Notes: generated from the sequence alone by a model not told the origin. A stretch of DNA of 19,639 nt from an uncultured Collinsella sp. (GCA_958413765.1 CATYVH010000035.1:1-19639), one strand, 5' to 3'; shown: positions 7,526 to 14,980, counted from the stretch's first letter. Made by a program: numbers and translations.

Positions 7526-7867
7526 ATGACTGAGGTAGTAGAAGCTGCTGATCTTAAATACGACGCCCGCGGGCTGATTCCTTGCGTGGTTCAGCAGCAT
7601 GACACCGGTGAGGTGCTTATGGTTGCTTGGATGAACGAGGAATCGGTGGGGCTGACGCTCAAGACCGGGACCACGTGGTTTTGGAGTCGCAGCCGTCAGG
7701 AGCTCTGGAACAAGGGCGCGACGAGTGGCAACATGCAGGAGGTCAAGGAGCTCTGGGCCGACTGCGATAGCGATACGCTGCTGGTCAAGGTGGACTCGCC
7801 GGGCCCGGCCTGCCATACCGGCAACCGTACCTGCTTCTTTAAGCGCGTAAAGGGGGGAACACGATGA
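7526..7867 (+). CDS. hisI: phosphoribosyl-AMP cyclohydrolase HisI (113 aa)
   Basis: Opens the adenine ring of phosphoribosyl-AMP to give ProFAR. The metal signatures are intact: Cys80 with Asp81 and Asp83 in DCDSDTLLVKV, and Cys96 and Cys103 in ACHTGNRTCFF. WFWSRSRQELWNKGATSGN at 51-69 is strongly conserved in the family. It is a separate monofunctional HisI; HisE is encoded two genes later. Two ATGs are possible, 7523 and 7526; I prefer 7526 because GGGAG at 7516-7520 then has about five bases of spacing. Its TGA overlaps the next ATG by four bases. Confidence 0.95.
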   Translation: MTEVVEAADLKYDARGLIPCVVQQHDTGEVLMVAWMNEESVGLTLKTGTTWFWSRSRQELWNKGATSGNMQEVKELWADCDSDTLLVKVDSPGPACHTGNRTCFFKRVKGGTR

Positions 7868-8091
7868 AGGTCGTGACGCCGTTCGAAGTCGCCGACTGCA
7901 ACGCCGAACTCCTCCGCGCGGGCGTGCCATGCCGCGTGCACCTGACTGATGCCTGCGGGGCGCAGTCGCTTTGGCTCGAGGCCGAGAAGGAAAGGCTCGA
8001 TGAGGCCCATGCCGTCATCGTCGAGTTCTTTGAGAAAAAGGGCGCAAAGCCTCGGTTCGATGAGACCGGTACCTACTTTACGCTGCAGTAA
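7864..8091 (+). CDS. unrecognised small protein between hisI and hisE (75 aa)
   Basis: I do not recognise a function. The protein is acidic and soluble-looking, with no signal peptide or membrane segment. A beta-alpha-beta pattern can be read: a first strand (MKVVTPF), a helix (ADCNAELLRAG), a strand (CRVHL), the motif DACGAQSLWLE at about 29-39, then a long helix (EKERLDEAHAVIVEFFEKKG) and a final strand. This loosely recalls small ferredoxin-like domains such as DUF2007, and the DAC motif makes me think of a family NCBI calls RDAC, but both are weak recollections. The coding case is good: ATGA overlap with hisI, codon use like its neighbours, and 15 bases to hisE behind a clear ribosome site. 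Its place between two histidine genes suggests a role linked to that pathway or simple co-expression. Confidence 0.8.
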   Translation: MKVVTPFEVADCNAELLRAGVPCRVHLTDACGAQSLWLEAEKERLDEAHAVIVEFFEKKGAKPRFDETGTYFTLQ

Positions 8092-8106
8092 CGAGAGGAA
8101 ATAACC

Positions 8107-8424
8107 ATGGGAGTCAGAACAGCTAACGTGCAGCTGGGAAATATCGGCGAGACGCTGACAGGTCTGGCCGAGGTGATTCACGGTCGTCGCGATGCGTCGC
8201 CACAGGAGAGCTACACCGCCCGTCTGCTGACCGACGTCGAGGACGAGCTGCTCAAGAAGCTTGCCGAGGAGGCGAGCGAGGTGATCATGGCCTGCAAGGA
8301 TAACGACCACGATCACATTCGCTACGAGGCCGGCGACCTGATCTACCACCTGCTCGTGACGCTCGAGCGCTACGGCATTACCCTCGACGAGCTGGCCGGC
8401 GAACTCAACGCCCGCCGCCACTAG
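8107..8424 (+). CDS. hisE: phosphoribosyl-ATP pyrophosphatase HisE (105 aa)
   Basis: Hydrolyses phosphoribosyl-ATP to phosphoribosyl-AMP and pyrophosphate, the second step of the pathway. It is an all-alpha MazG-like fold with the two magnesium motifs visible: KKLAEEASEV with Glu54, Glu55 and Glu58, and YEAGDLIYHLL with Glu74 and Asp77. Length is normal for stand-alone HisE. ATG at 8107 follows GAGAGGAAATAACC, a good ribosome site. It is the last plus-strand gene of the cluster and ends 27 bases before the stop of convergent hisK. Confidence 0.95.
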   Translation: MGVRTANVQLGNIGETLTGLAEVIHGRRDASPQESYTARLLTDVEDELLKKLAEEASEVIMACKDNDHDHIRYEAGDLIYHLLVTLERYGITLDELAGELNARRH

Positions 8425-8452
8425 TCATTGGGGACGTTCTTAAACGACTAGT
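8420..8452. repeat. inverted repeat at the hisE/hisK convergent junction
   Basis: ACTAGTC at 8420-8426 and its complement at 8446-8452 enclose a 19-base loop. The arms overlap the hisE stop and touch the hisK stop. It could act as a weak bidirectional terminator, though there is no clear T-run. The loop text (TTGGGGACGTTCTTAAA) reminds me of a phrase that recurs between coriobacterial genes, which I cannot verify here. Confidence 0.4.
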
Positions 8453-9363
8453 TAGGCGAGGGGCGTGGACTCCCATTCGCTGGTGGCGTGGGGGATGTCG
8501 AAGGTTCGATAACCGCAGTCGTAGGCGTGGGCCTGAGCCTCGCGAATGTTCCAGCAGATGTCGCAGGCGCGGTGTGCGTCCGAGCCAAAGGTAATGGGTA
8601 CCTCGGCGTGGGCGAAGCAGCGCAAGAGGCCGGTCGCGGGATAGTAGTCGTCCAGGCCCTTGCGCGGCGCTGCCGTCGAGACCTCAACGCGCCGGCCCGT
8701 GTCGTGAGCGCACTCGGCCATCTGCTCCCAGAGTGGCATGGGGTCAAAGTCGGGCGCAAAACCTTCCTTCGAAAAGCGCATGACCAGGTCGGGGTGGGCC
8801 ATCGCGTCAAAGTTGAGCGAGCTCTCGCAGGCGCGGCACCAGTCATCGACATAGCGCCCCCACACGCCGCGCACGCCCAAGTTGCCCCAAACGTGCAGGT
8901 TGGTGTCGTCGTCGATCCAACCGCAGGGCGAATCGGGCGTATCGGGGCGAGCGACGCCCTCCGTTCCCGCCGTGCCCGCAGCGCCGGCCATGATATCGCC
9001 CGGGTTACCAATCCAATGCACGCTGCCCAGGCGCACCACGGCGCCCGCGGACCAGCGCTCAACTAAAGGCTCGCAGCCTTCGTACCAATCGCATTCAAAT
9101 CCATAGATAAGCTCGAGCCCTGGCGCGATCTGCGCGGCGAGTTTGCAGGCGTCCTCAAAGGCCAGGCGATGTGTCGGCAAGTCGCCCTCGACAACCTGTA
9201 CCTCGCAGTTGGCGTCCATGCTGGCGGGCAGGGTGAGGTGGTCGGTCGAGACCATGACGCGACAGCCGGCCGCAGCAGCGGCACGGACGTTGTCATCAAA
9301 CGAGGCATGGCCGTCCGAAAACGAGGTGTGGGTGTGACAATCGACCAGCGGGCAAGCGGACAT
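8452..9363 (-). CDS. hisK: PHP-domain histidinol-phosphatase HisK (303 aa)
   Basis: Metal-dependent phosphatase of the PHP superfamily that removes phosphate from histidinol phosphate, the step missing from the plus-strand cluster. PHP motifs in order: DCHTHTSFSDGH at 8-19, STDH at 39-42, GFECDW near 82, GSVHWIG, MAHPDLV, EVSTA and the C-terminal TFGSDAH. A Gly/Ala-rich stretch after GSVHWIGNPG, around residues 125-145, looks like a loop insertion. ATG at 9363 (reading leftwards) follows AAAGGAG. It is convergent with hisE and downstream of the minus-strand transporter genes, so it is probably not on the his mRNA. Family membership is secure; substrate rests on family and context. Confidence 0.88.
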   Translation of the reverse strand: MSACPLVDCHTHTSFSDGHASFDDNVRAAAAAGCRVMVSTDHLTLPASMDANCEVQVVEGDLPTHRLAFEDACKLAAQIAPGLELIYGFECDWYEGCEPLVERWSAGAVVRLGSVHWIGNPGDIMAGAAGTAGTEGVARPDTPDSPCGWIDDDTNLHVWGNLGVRGVWGRYVDDWCRACESSLNFDAMAHPDLVMRFSKEGFAPDFDPMPLWEQMAECAHDTGRRVEVSTAAPRKGLDDYYPATGLLRCFAHAEVPITFGSDAHRACDICWNIREAQAHAYDCGYRTFDIPHATSEWESTPLA

Positions 9364-9395
9364 GGCGGCTCCTTTGCGTCAAGCGAATCCGCTTC

Positions 9396-9401
9396 ATTGT
9401 A
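9396..9401 (-). promoter_or_regulatory. possible -10 element upstream of hisK
   Basis: TACAAT on the minus strand (five of six consensus bases) lies about 33 bases before the hisK ATG, but no -35 can be seen at the right distance. The 119 bases between hisK and the next gene otherwise hold only small GC palindromes, such as the 12-base self-complementary sequence at 9469-9480. hisK may equally be transcribed from upstream. Confidence 0.25.
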
Positions 9402-9482
9402 ATGGCACAGCCTCGGCGCGGCGGGAACGCTGCAAGTCGAAACCGACTGGAAAGGGCAGGTGGCGCGTGCCGGCGCCGGCGA

Positions 9483-9902
9483 CTACTTGCTTCGTGCCGC
9501 CACGCGTTTGGCCTGCACCGTTACCATCGCGTGCCTCACGGCGGTGATGGGGCGATAGCGGATCATACGCGGTCCCGACCAGCGCATGACCTCGCGGATC
9601 TTCTCGCGCATGGCAGGCCGGTAACAATGCGAAGGACAGGCCGAGCAAAATGTCTTGGTGCCCATGTGCGGGCAGTGCTCAATGCGCGCGATGGCGTATT
9701 TCTGCAGCTCGGCGCATTCGGGGCAGAGCGTAATGGTCCGAAGGCCGAGTTTCACGCGCACGGACTCATCGTCGCCAGCCTGTTCGACCGCATGCCCGCC
9801 GCCATGATGCCCGCGGCACCACAACGCGATCATCTGCGACACCATTTGGGCCTCGCGCTCACGTTTGCGTGCCAGCTCCGGTGTGTCGACCGGGCGTGCC
9901 AT
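9483..9902 (-). CDS. nitrous oxide-stimulated promoter family protein (139 aa)
   Basis: Small cysteine-rich protein resembling the Pfam family named nitrous oxide-stimulated promoter, whose biochemical role is unknown. Family hallmarks are MIALWCRGHH at 24-33, LCPECAELQKYA at 59-70, CP at 77, KTFCSACPSHCYRPAMREKIREVMR at 83-107 and WSGPRMI at 108-114. Cys29, 60, 63, 77, 86, 89 and 93 plus His79 and His92 suggest a bound metal or iron-sulfur cluster. The N-terminus is charged and there are no membrane segments. Its ATG overlaps the stop of the upstream ABC transporter by one base (TAATG), so the two are almost certainly translated together, hinting at a shared redox or thiol-related theme, which is inference. 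Confidence 0.82.
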   Translation of the reverse strand: MARPVDTPELARKREREAQMVSQMIALWCRGHHGGGHAVEQAGDDESVRVKLGLRTITLCPECAELQKYAIARIEHCPHMGTKTFCSACPSHCYRPAMREKIREVMRWSGPRMIRYRPITAVRHAMVTVQAKRVAARSK

Positions 9903-12900
9903 TAGCTCAGCCTCCCGTGCTCGACCGAAAGCGAGAAATCGGCAAACGCGCAGGTGCTGGCACGGTGGCTTACGAGCACAATGGTCTTGCCGCGGCGCTT
10001 GAGCTCGTCAACGGCCTGCATTACGGCTGCCTCGTTGAGAGCGTCAAGTGCGCTGGTGGGCTCGTCGAGCAAGATGAAAGGCGCGTCGTTGAGGAAGATG
10101 CGCGCAAGGCCGATGCGCTGGCGCTCGCCGCCCGAAAGCGAGTCGCCCAGCTCGGCAACGGGCGTGTCGAGACCCTGCGGCAGGCGGTCGATGAGGGCGG
10201 TAAGCGAAGCGGAGCGGCAAGCGTCGAGCAGCTCGGCATCGGTGGCGCTGGCGTGCGCAACCAGCAGATTCTCGCGTACGGTGCCGCAGAACAGATGTGT
10301 GTCCTGGGTCATATAGGCCTCGTGGCTGCGTAGGCTCGCCGTGTTGATGTGGCGGGCATCGACGCCGCTCACCGTGATGGCGCCAGCTGCGGGGTCCCAA
10401 AAACGCATGAGCAGCTTAAGCAGCGTCGACTTGCCCGAGCCCGAGCGCCCCATGATGCAGGTCATGGTACCGGGCGCAAAGGTGCAGGTCACGTCGTCGA
10501 GGATGAGACTCGCAGCGGTGTCGTTCGCGATCTGCTCCGTGGCGCCCGCACCGCCCGCGTCCACGCCGCCCGCATAACTAAAGCTCACATGCTCGGCTGC
10601 GGCGCCGGCAAACTCAACGTCCTGTCCGTCGGCGACCTCGGCGCACTGGGGCTGCTCGTCGAGCAAATCGAGCACGCGTGCGCCCGAGGCGAGCGTCTCC
10701 TGCAGTGAGGCACCCAGGCGGCTCACGGCCATCACCGAGCCAAACGACGACACAAAGGTAAAGACGGCGACAAACGCTGCGGCAAAGTTAATCGTTCCCG
10801 CAGCCACCAGCTGCAGCGCACGTCCGAGCATCACCAGATTGGCCGCAAGAATAAGCACATCGGCTGCGGCCTCGCTGGCCGCTTGGCGGCGCTTGAGGCG
10901 CGCGTCCACGGCGCCGACTTGCTCGGTCAGCTTGCCCAGGGCACGGCTGCGATCGGCGCCACCGGCAAACTGGATAGTCTCGGATGCGCCGCGCAGACTG
11001 TCGAGCACAAAGGCACCCAGCTTACCGGCGCCCTCGCGGCTCTGGCGGCCGGTGGTGCCGCATGCCTTGGCCGAGGTCAGGGGCAGCAGCACGCCCAGGA
11101 CCGCGTAGGCCACGAGCGCGATGCCCGCGAGCTCGGGGCTCACAGCCAGCAAAAAGCCCTCAAACACAACGGTGCAGACCAGAGCGATGGCAATGGGCGA
11201 GATGGTGTGCGCGTAGAAGACCTCGAGCAGCTCGATATCCGAGGTGACCAGGCTCACGAGCTCGCCCTTGCCGCGGCCCTCGAGCTTGGCGGGGGCGAGC
11301 TGGCGCAGGGCGCCAAACACCAGGTCGCGAATGTGTGCGAGCAGACGGAATGCGATGTAATGGTTGCAGAGTTGCTCGCCGTAGTGGAGCGGCCCGCGTG
11401 CGATGCCGCAGGTGGCACAGGCCGCGCATGCTGCGATAAGACCAAGCCCCAAGGCGTTACGGCCCAGCGCGGCCATAAGGCCGAGGGCGCCAAAGGCCGG
11501 CACGAACGCGGCGGTGAGCATGCCAATGCTGCCCAGCGCGACGGCTAGCACAAGCCAGCCGGCAAGCGGTCGGACGAGCCCCATCATGCGCCACATGATG
11601 GACGGCGCCGAGCGACGGGCGCGGCCGGAGTCAGGCGCCGCGGCAGCGGAAGACGAGCCGGCACCGTTGAGGCCATCGGCACAGGCGACGCTGTCGTCAA
11701 CAGCCTCAGCCGCGCCGGCATCCTCGGCATCATCCTCCGCATACGCATATGCCGAGAGCTGTTCCTGGCTATTCCACATGCGCGCATAGGCGCCCGCGGT
11801 GGCCAAGAGCTCGCCGTGAGTTCCGTGCTCGGCAATACGGCCACGCTCCAGCACCAGGATCTGATCGGCGTCTACGATCGTCGACAGGCGGTGTGCCACC
11901 ACAATTACAGTGTGCTCGCCGGCAAGCGATGCGATGACCTCGCCGATCGCGGCTTCGCTCGCAGCGTCCACATTGCTCGTCGCCTCGTCAAACACATAGA
12001 TGGGCGAGTCGTGCAGCAGGGCGCGTGCCATGCACACGCGTTGGCGCTGGCCACCCGAAAGGTTGGTGCCGCCCTCGTTAATCACCATGTCGAGCCCGCC
12101 GTTGGCCTGCACAAAGGCCGCCACGCGCGTGCGGTCGAGTGCGCGCAAAAGCTCGGTATCGGTGGCGCTGGGCTGGGCGAGCAGCAGGTTGTCGCGCAGG
12201 GTGCCGGCAAACAGGTAGCCGTTGGTGGGCACCAGCGTGACGGCGCGCATGAGTGAGGTGGCCGTGGCATCGCGCAGCTCGACGCCGCCAATGCGCACGC
12301 TGCCGCGGTAGGCACCCTTGCGGCCCGCGATAATCCCCGCGAGCGTAGATTTGCCGCCGCCGCTTTCGCCCACGAGTGCCACGAGCGAGCCGTGCGCAAT
12401 GGTCGCGCTGGCGCTGTCCAGCACCGTGCGGTCGCCGTAGGCATAGCTCACGTCCGTGAGCTCGATATCGCCGCGACCGTCAAGCTCAACATCGCCGCGC
12501 TCGGACTCGGGCGTATCCAAAATGCCAAACATGCGGCGCGAGGCGGCCATGCCGTTCATGGCCGTGTGGAACAGCGATCCCAGGCGGCGCATGGGCAAAA
12601 AGAACTCCTGCGACAGAAAGACGATGAGGAAGGCAGCCTCAAAGCCAATCTTGCCCGTGGCGAGCTGCAGCGTGGCTACGATAATGCCGAGCGCGGCGCC
12701 CATATAGACGACCAGGTCCATAACGCAAATGGAGCGCAGCTGCATCACCAGCAGGCGCATGGTCGCTGTGCGGAAACGCTCGGACTCGGCGTTGATGCGC
12801 TCGTGCCGGCTGCGATCGGCCTGGTAGACCTTAAGGGTGGTGAGACCCTGCACGGCCTCCAGGAACATGCCGCCCAGATCGACATAGCTGCCCCAGTACT

Positions 12901-13468
12901 CGGCACCGATCTTTTTGGCGTTGCGCATGACCATCATGATGGAGACGGGGATGACCGGAACGCAGGCGAGCAGCAGCGCGGCGGGAAGACCCGCCTGGCC
13001 CACGAGCAGTACAAACAGCGTGATGGGTGCCAAGCCGGCAAAGAAGAGCTGCGGCAGGTAACCGCCAAAGTACACCTGGAGTTGCGTGGCGCCCTCGACG
13101 CTGGTCTGGACGGCCTCGGCGGTGGGGACGGTTTCGGTGTAGGAGGGGCCGAGTGCGGTGAGCTTGTCGTAGACGAGCGAGCGCACGCGGCGGACGGCCT
13201 CGAACGCGGCCTTGTCGCCGGCGCGTTGGGCCAGGTAGATGGAGGCGGCGCGCACGATGATGGCGGCGGCGAGCGGCAAGGCCGCCTGTGCGAGGGCATC
13301 GACGGCGAGCGCGGCGGAAAGACCGTCCGTGACGATGCCGCCCAAGATGCGCGCAAGCATCCACATCACCGTGATGTTTGCCATGAGCGCGATCCACTTA
13401 AACAGGACGCTTGCCATAATGTAGGGCGTTGCCTGCGGAACCAGGGAGAAGAGCCGCTTCTCGAACAT
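9902..13468 (-). CDS. fused CydD/CydC-like ABC transporter (1188 aa)
   Basis: One polypeptide carries two complete ABC exporter halves. Half one has a membrane domain (about 15-290) with CydD-like features, including the VYFGGYLPQLFFAGLAP segment near 132-148, then an ATPase with Walker A GESGGGKS at 367-374, LSGGQ at 470 and Walker B YVFDEA at 491. Residues 572-622 are an acidic Ala/Ser-rich linker. Half two has membrane segments from 635 with the CydC-like RGPLHYGEQL...IAFRLLAHIRD region near 691-715, then Walker A GRSGSGKS at 1007-1014, LSGGE at 1111 and LLDEPT at 1133. Both H-loops (AHRLST, SHRAST) are present, so both sites look ATPase-competent. CydDC exports glutathione and cysteine for cytochrome bd assembly; no cydAB is in this window, so substrate is uncertain. 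Start: ATG behind AGGAGG. Confidence 0.85.
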   Translation of the reverse strand: MFEKRLFSLVPQATPYIMASVLFKWIALMANITVMWMLARILGGIVTDGLSAALAVDALAQAALPLAAAIIVRAASIYLAQRAGDKAAFEAVRRVRSLVYDKLTALGPSYTETVPTAEAVQTSVEGATQLQVYFGGYLPQLFFAGLAPITLFVLLVGQAGLPAALLLACVPVIPVSIMMVMRNAKKIGAEYWGSYVDLGGMFLEAVQGLTTLKVYQADRSRHERINAESERFRTATMRLLVMQLRSICVMDLVVYMGAALGIIVATLQLATGKIGFEAAFLIVFLSQEFFLPMRRLGSLFHTAMNGMAASRRMFGILDTPESERGDVELDGRGDIELTDVSYAYGDRTVLDSASATIAHGSLVALVGESGGGKSTLAGIIAGRKGAYRGSVRIGGVELRDATATSLMRAVTLVPTNGYLFAGTLRDNLLLAQPSATDTELLRALDRTRVAAFVQANGGLDMVINEGGTNLSGGQRQRVCMARALLHDSPIYVFDEATSNVDAASEAAIGEVIASLAGEHTVIVVAHRLSTIVDADQILVLERGRIAEHGTHGELLATAGAYARMWNSQEQLSAYAYAEDDAEDAGAAEAVDDSVACADGLNGAGSSSAAAAPDSGRARRSAPSIMWRMMGLVRPLAGWLVLAVALGSIGMLTAAFVPAFGALGLMAALGRNALGLGLIAACAACATCGIARGPLHYGEQLCNHYIAFRLLAHIRDLVFGALRQLAPAKLEGRGKGELVSLVTSDIELLEVFYAHTISPIAIALVCTVVFEGFLLAVSPELAGIALVAYAVLGVLLPLTSAKACGTTGRQSREGAGKLGAFVLDSLRGASETIQFAGGADRSRALGKLTEQVGAVDARLKRRQAASEAAADVLILAANLVMLGRALQLVAAGTINFAAAFVAVFTFVSSFGSVMAVSRLGASLQETLASGARVLDLLDEQPQCAEVADGQDVEFAGAAAEHVSFSYAGGVDAGGAGATEQIANDTAASLILDDVTCTFAPGTMTCIMGRSGSGKSTLLKLLMRFWDPAAGAITVSGVDARHINTASLRSHEAYMTQDTHLFCGTVRENLLVAHASATDAELLDACRSASLTALIDRLPQGLDTPVAELGDSLSGGERQRIGLARIFLNDAPFILLDEPTSALDALNEAAVMQAVDELKRRGKTIVLVSHRASTCAFADFSLSVEHGRLS

Positions 13469-13536
13469 GAAACCTCCTATGCCGTAACGGTGTCGGGCGG
13501 GGTCCTCGGCAGCCGCTTAGTTAGCCAAATGCAACT

Positions 13537-13542
13537 AGAGTA
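13537..13542 (-). promoter_or_regulatory. possible -10 of the ABC transporter operon
   Basis: Minus-strand TGTTACTCT gives an extended -10 layout (TG-n-TACTCT) about 70 bases before the transporter ATG, with no visible -35. The GGCTAACTAA motif would fall just downstream of the transcription start. The call is tentative. Confidence 0.25.
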
Positions 13543-13685
13543 ACATCGTGCAGCGGATAAGTATGCCGAGGGTAATTTTTAGCCGATGAACTGCGTAGAA
13601 AGTTCAAAATTGTTGAGTGCGGCGAACTTTGTGGTGGACGGAGTGCGGGCGCAATTTTGATCGTGTGTGGCCCCGCTCCAAAACG

Positions 13686-13740
13686 TGTACGTCAGCCTCC
13701 AAAAGCTGCAAAAAATGACATGTTTGGAGGCTGACGTACA
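13686..13740. repeat. long palindrome with 18-base arms
   Basis: The arms at 13686-13703 and 13723-13740 are perfect reverse complements of 18 bases (TGTACGTCAGCCTCCAAA and its complement), separated by 19 A-rich bases. Beyond the arms CCAAAAC on the left and GTTTGG on the right partly continue the symmetry. There is no T-run, so it is not a classical terminator for either strand. It could be a dispersed intergenic repeat or a structured RNA fragment. It lies between divergent genes, where a terminator is not expected. Confidence 0.7.
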
Positions 13741-13818
13741 TGTTTGGATGAGGGCGAGGGTGACGACGGACGAAAGTCGCGCCTATCCCATGACGCCGCC
13801 CCTGCGCCGCCCGTGATG

Positions 13819-13827
13819 TGCTAGCGT
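13819..13827 (+). promoter_or_regulatory. possible extended -10 before the LarC-like gene
   Basis: TGCTAGCGT fits TG-n-TAnnnT. A start of transcription near 13834 would leave the ATG at 13871 with a short leader and would exclude the upstream ATG at 13832. No -35 is evident. It shares the TGCTA core with the putative promoters before hisZG and the FtsB-like gene. Confidence 0.3.
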
Positions 13828-13870
13828 TTGGATGAACAAAACGAGCCCGTGCGGAAAGGATCCGGACCGT

Positions 13871-14356
13871 ATGCAACGTGGAAGTACATCTCCGCTGTCC
13901 CGCGAGACCGATGCGCCCGAAACCATCGTCAAGCTGGAGTGCGATATTGACGACGCGTCGCCCGAGGTGCTCGCCTACGCCGCCGAACGCCTGCGCGAGG
14001 CGGGCGCCCGCGAGGTACACTGGCTGCCCCTCTATTGCAAAAAGGGCCGCCCCGGATGGCAGCTGCAGGTGATTTGCTCACACGAGGATATCGACCGCCT
14101 GCAGACGATTATCTTTTTGGAAACCACGACCAACGGCATTCGTCGCCAGGTCATGGAGCGTGTTTGCTTGCCACGCCGCTTTGAGCAGGTGGCGACGCCT
14201 TGGGGCGAGGTAGCCGTCAAGGTGGCCACCCTGCCCGACGGCAGCGAGCGCGCGGCGCCCGAGTACGAAGACTGCGCCCGTCTTGCCCGCGAACATGGCG
14301 TGCCGCTCCAACGCGTGATGCAGGCGGCTCAGAGTGCGGCGCTTCGATTTGAGTAA
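13871..14356 (+). CDS. stand-alone LarC C-terminal domain (LarC2-like) protein (161 aa)
   Basis: Matches the C-terminal part of LarC, the nickel insertase that makes the nickel-pincer cofactor of lactate racemase; that domain is known to bind CTP and a metal. Motifs: ECDIDDASPE at 23-32, CKKGRPGWQLQVI near 56-68, FLETTTNGIR at 82-91, VAVKVA at 114-119 and APEYEDCARLA at 129-139. The N-terminal LarC1 domain is missing: the bases upstream hold a palindrome and no LarC1 remnant. I prefer ATG 13871, ten bases after GGAAAGGA; an in-frame ATG at 13832 would add 13 residues with no homology. No other lar gene is in the window. Followed after 73 bases by a phosphoesterase gene. Confidence 0.8.
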   Translation: MQRGSTSPLSRETDAPETIVKLECDIDDASPEVLAYAAERLREAGAREVHWLPLYCKKGRPGWQLQVICSHEDIDRLQTIIFLETTTNGIRRQVMERVCLPRRFEQVATPWGEVAVKVATLPDGSERAAPEYEDCARLAREHGVPLQRVMQAAQSAALRFE

Positions 14357-14429
14357 CACAGTAGATGGGCTCCACATCCGCTGGACTCCGTATTCAGCCC
14401 CCATCAACCCCACACCGAAAGGACTCCCC

Positions 14430-14978
14430 ATGAAATACCTCATCGCCTCCGACATTCACGGCTCGGCATATTGGACTGAGCGCCTCTGCACCGCCATCGA
14501 GTCCGAGCAGCCCGACCGCATCGTGCTGCTAGGCGACCTGCTCTACCACGGCCCGCGCAACGACCTGCCGCGCGATTACGCCCCCAAGCGCGTGATTCCG
14601 CTGCTCAACGCCCTGGCCGACCGCATCATCGCGGTGCGCGGCAACTGCGACGCCGAAGTCGACCAGATGGTGCTCGACTTCCCCGTCATGGCGGACTACG
14701 CCACGCTGTTCGACGAGACCGGCCGCGAGCTGTTCCTGACGCACGGCCACGTCTTTGGCGCCGGCATGCACAACAGCGTCGACCACGCGCCCGCGCTGCC
14801 CGAGGGCTCCGCGCTCGTCTACGGCCACACGCATATCAAGGTTAACGAGGCAAGCGAGGCGCACCCGGGCCTGTGGCTCTTCAACCCCGGCAGCGTGAGC
14901 ATTCCCAAGGACGGTACGCACAGCTACGGCATCTACGAGGGCGGCGCGTTCCGTCACGTGATCCTGGAGGAGGAATAA
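14430..14978 (+). CDS. yfcE: YfcE-family metallophosphoesterase (182 aa)
   Basis: Small calcineurin-like phosphodiesterase; the E. coli homologue YfcE cleaves model phosphodiesters and its physiological substrate is unknown. The five metal motifs are complete: SDIHGS with Asp8 and His10, GDLLYHGPRN with Asp36, GNCDAE with Asn72, THGH with His105, and GHTHIK with His133 and His135; NPGS at 152 is typical of the YfcE branch. ATG at 14430 follows GAAAGGA with nine bases spacing. It is probably co-transcribed with the LarC-like gene upstream and with mazG, which starts two bases after its stop. Confidence 0.9.
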   Translation: MKYLIASDIHGSAYWTERLCTAIESEQPDRIVLLGDLLYHGPRNDLPRDYAPKRVIPLLNALADRIIAVRGNCDAEVDQMVLDFPVMADYATLFDETGRELFLTHGHVFGAGMHNSVDHAPALPEGSALVYGHTHIKVNEASEAHPGLWLFNPGSVSIPKDGTHSYGIYEGGAFRHVILEEE

Positions 14979-14980
14979 CC

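Larger units (their letters stand above)
13469..13870. other. gene-free stretch between divergent transporter and LarC-like genes
   Basis: About 400 bases without a credible gene. The left part holds the transporter's ribosome site and leader region, including CTTAGTTAGCC at 13516-13526, which on the minus strand reads GGCTAACTAAG and matches a motif found twice before eno. CCTCGGCA at 13504 pairs with TGCCGAGG at 13564. AAAGTTC at 13599 pairs with GAACTTT at 13624. The centre holds the long palindrome at 13686-13740, listed separately. Base composition around 13570-13740 is richer in A/T than the genes. Short minus-strand reading frames crossing the palindrome look repeat-derived. Confidence 0.6.

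Noticed and set aside
9469..9480. 12-base self-complementary GC sequence as a regulatory operator
   Set aside because: GCCGGCGCCGGC is low-complexity and expected in GC-rich DNA; no flanking signal supports a site.
13832..13870. Upstream ATG at 13832 as the start of the LarC-like protein
   Set aside because: The 13 added residues show no similarity, there is no ribosome site before it, and the likely promoter would place transcription start at about this point.
13604..14020. Minus-strand frame spanning the palindrome and the start of the LarC-like gene
   Set aside because: It is antisense to a gene with clear family motifs, and its C-terminal half is only a translation of the intergenic repeat.
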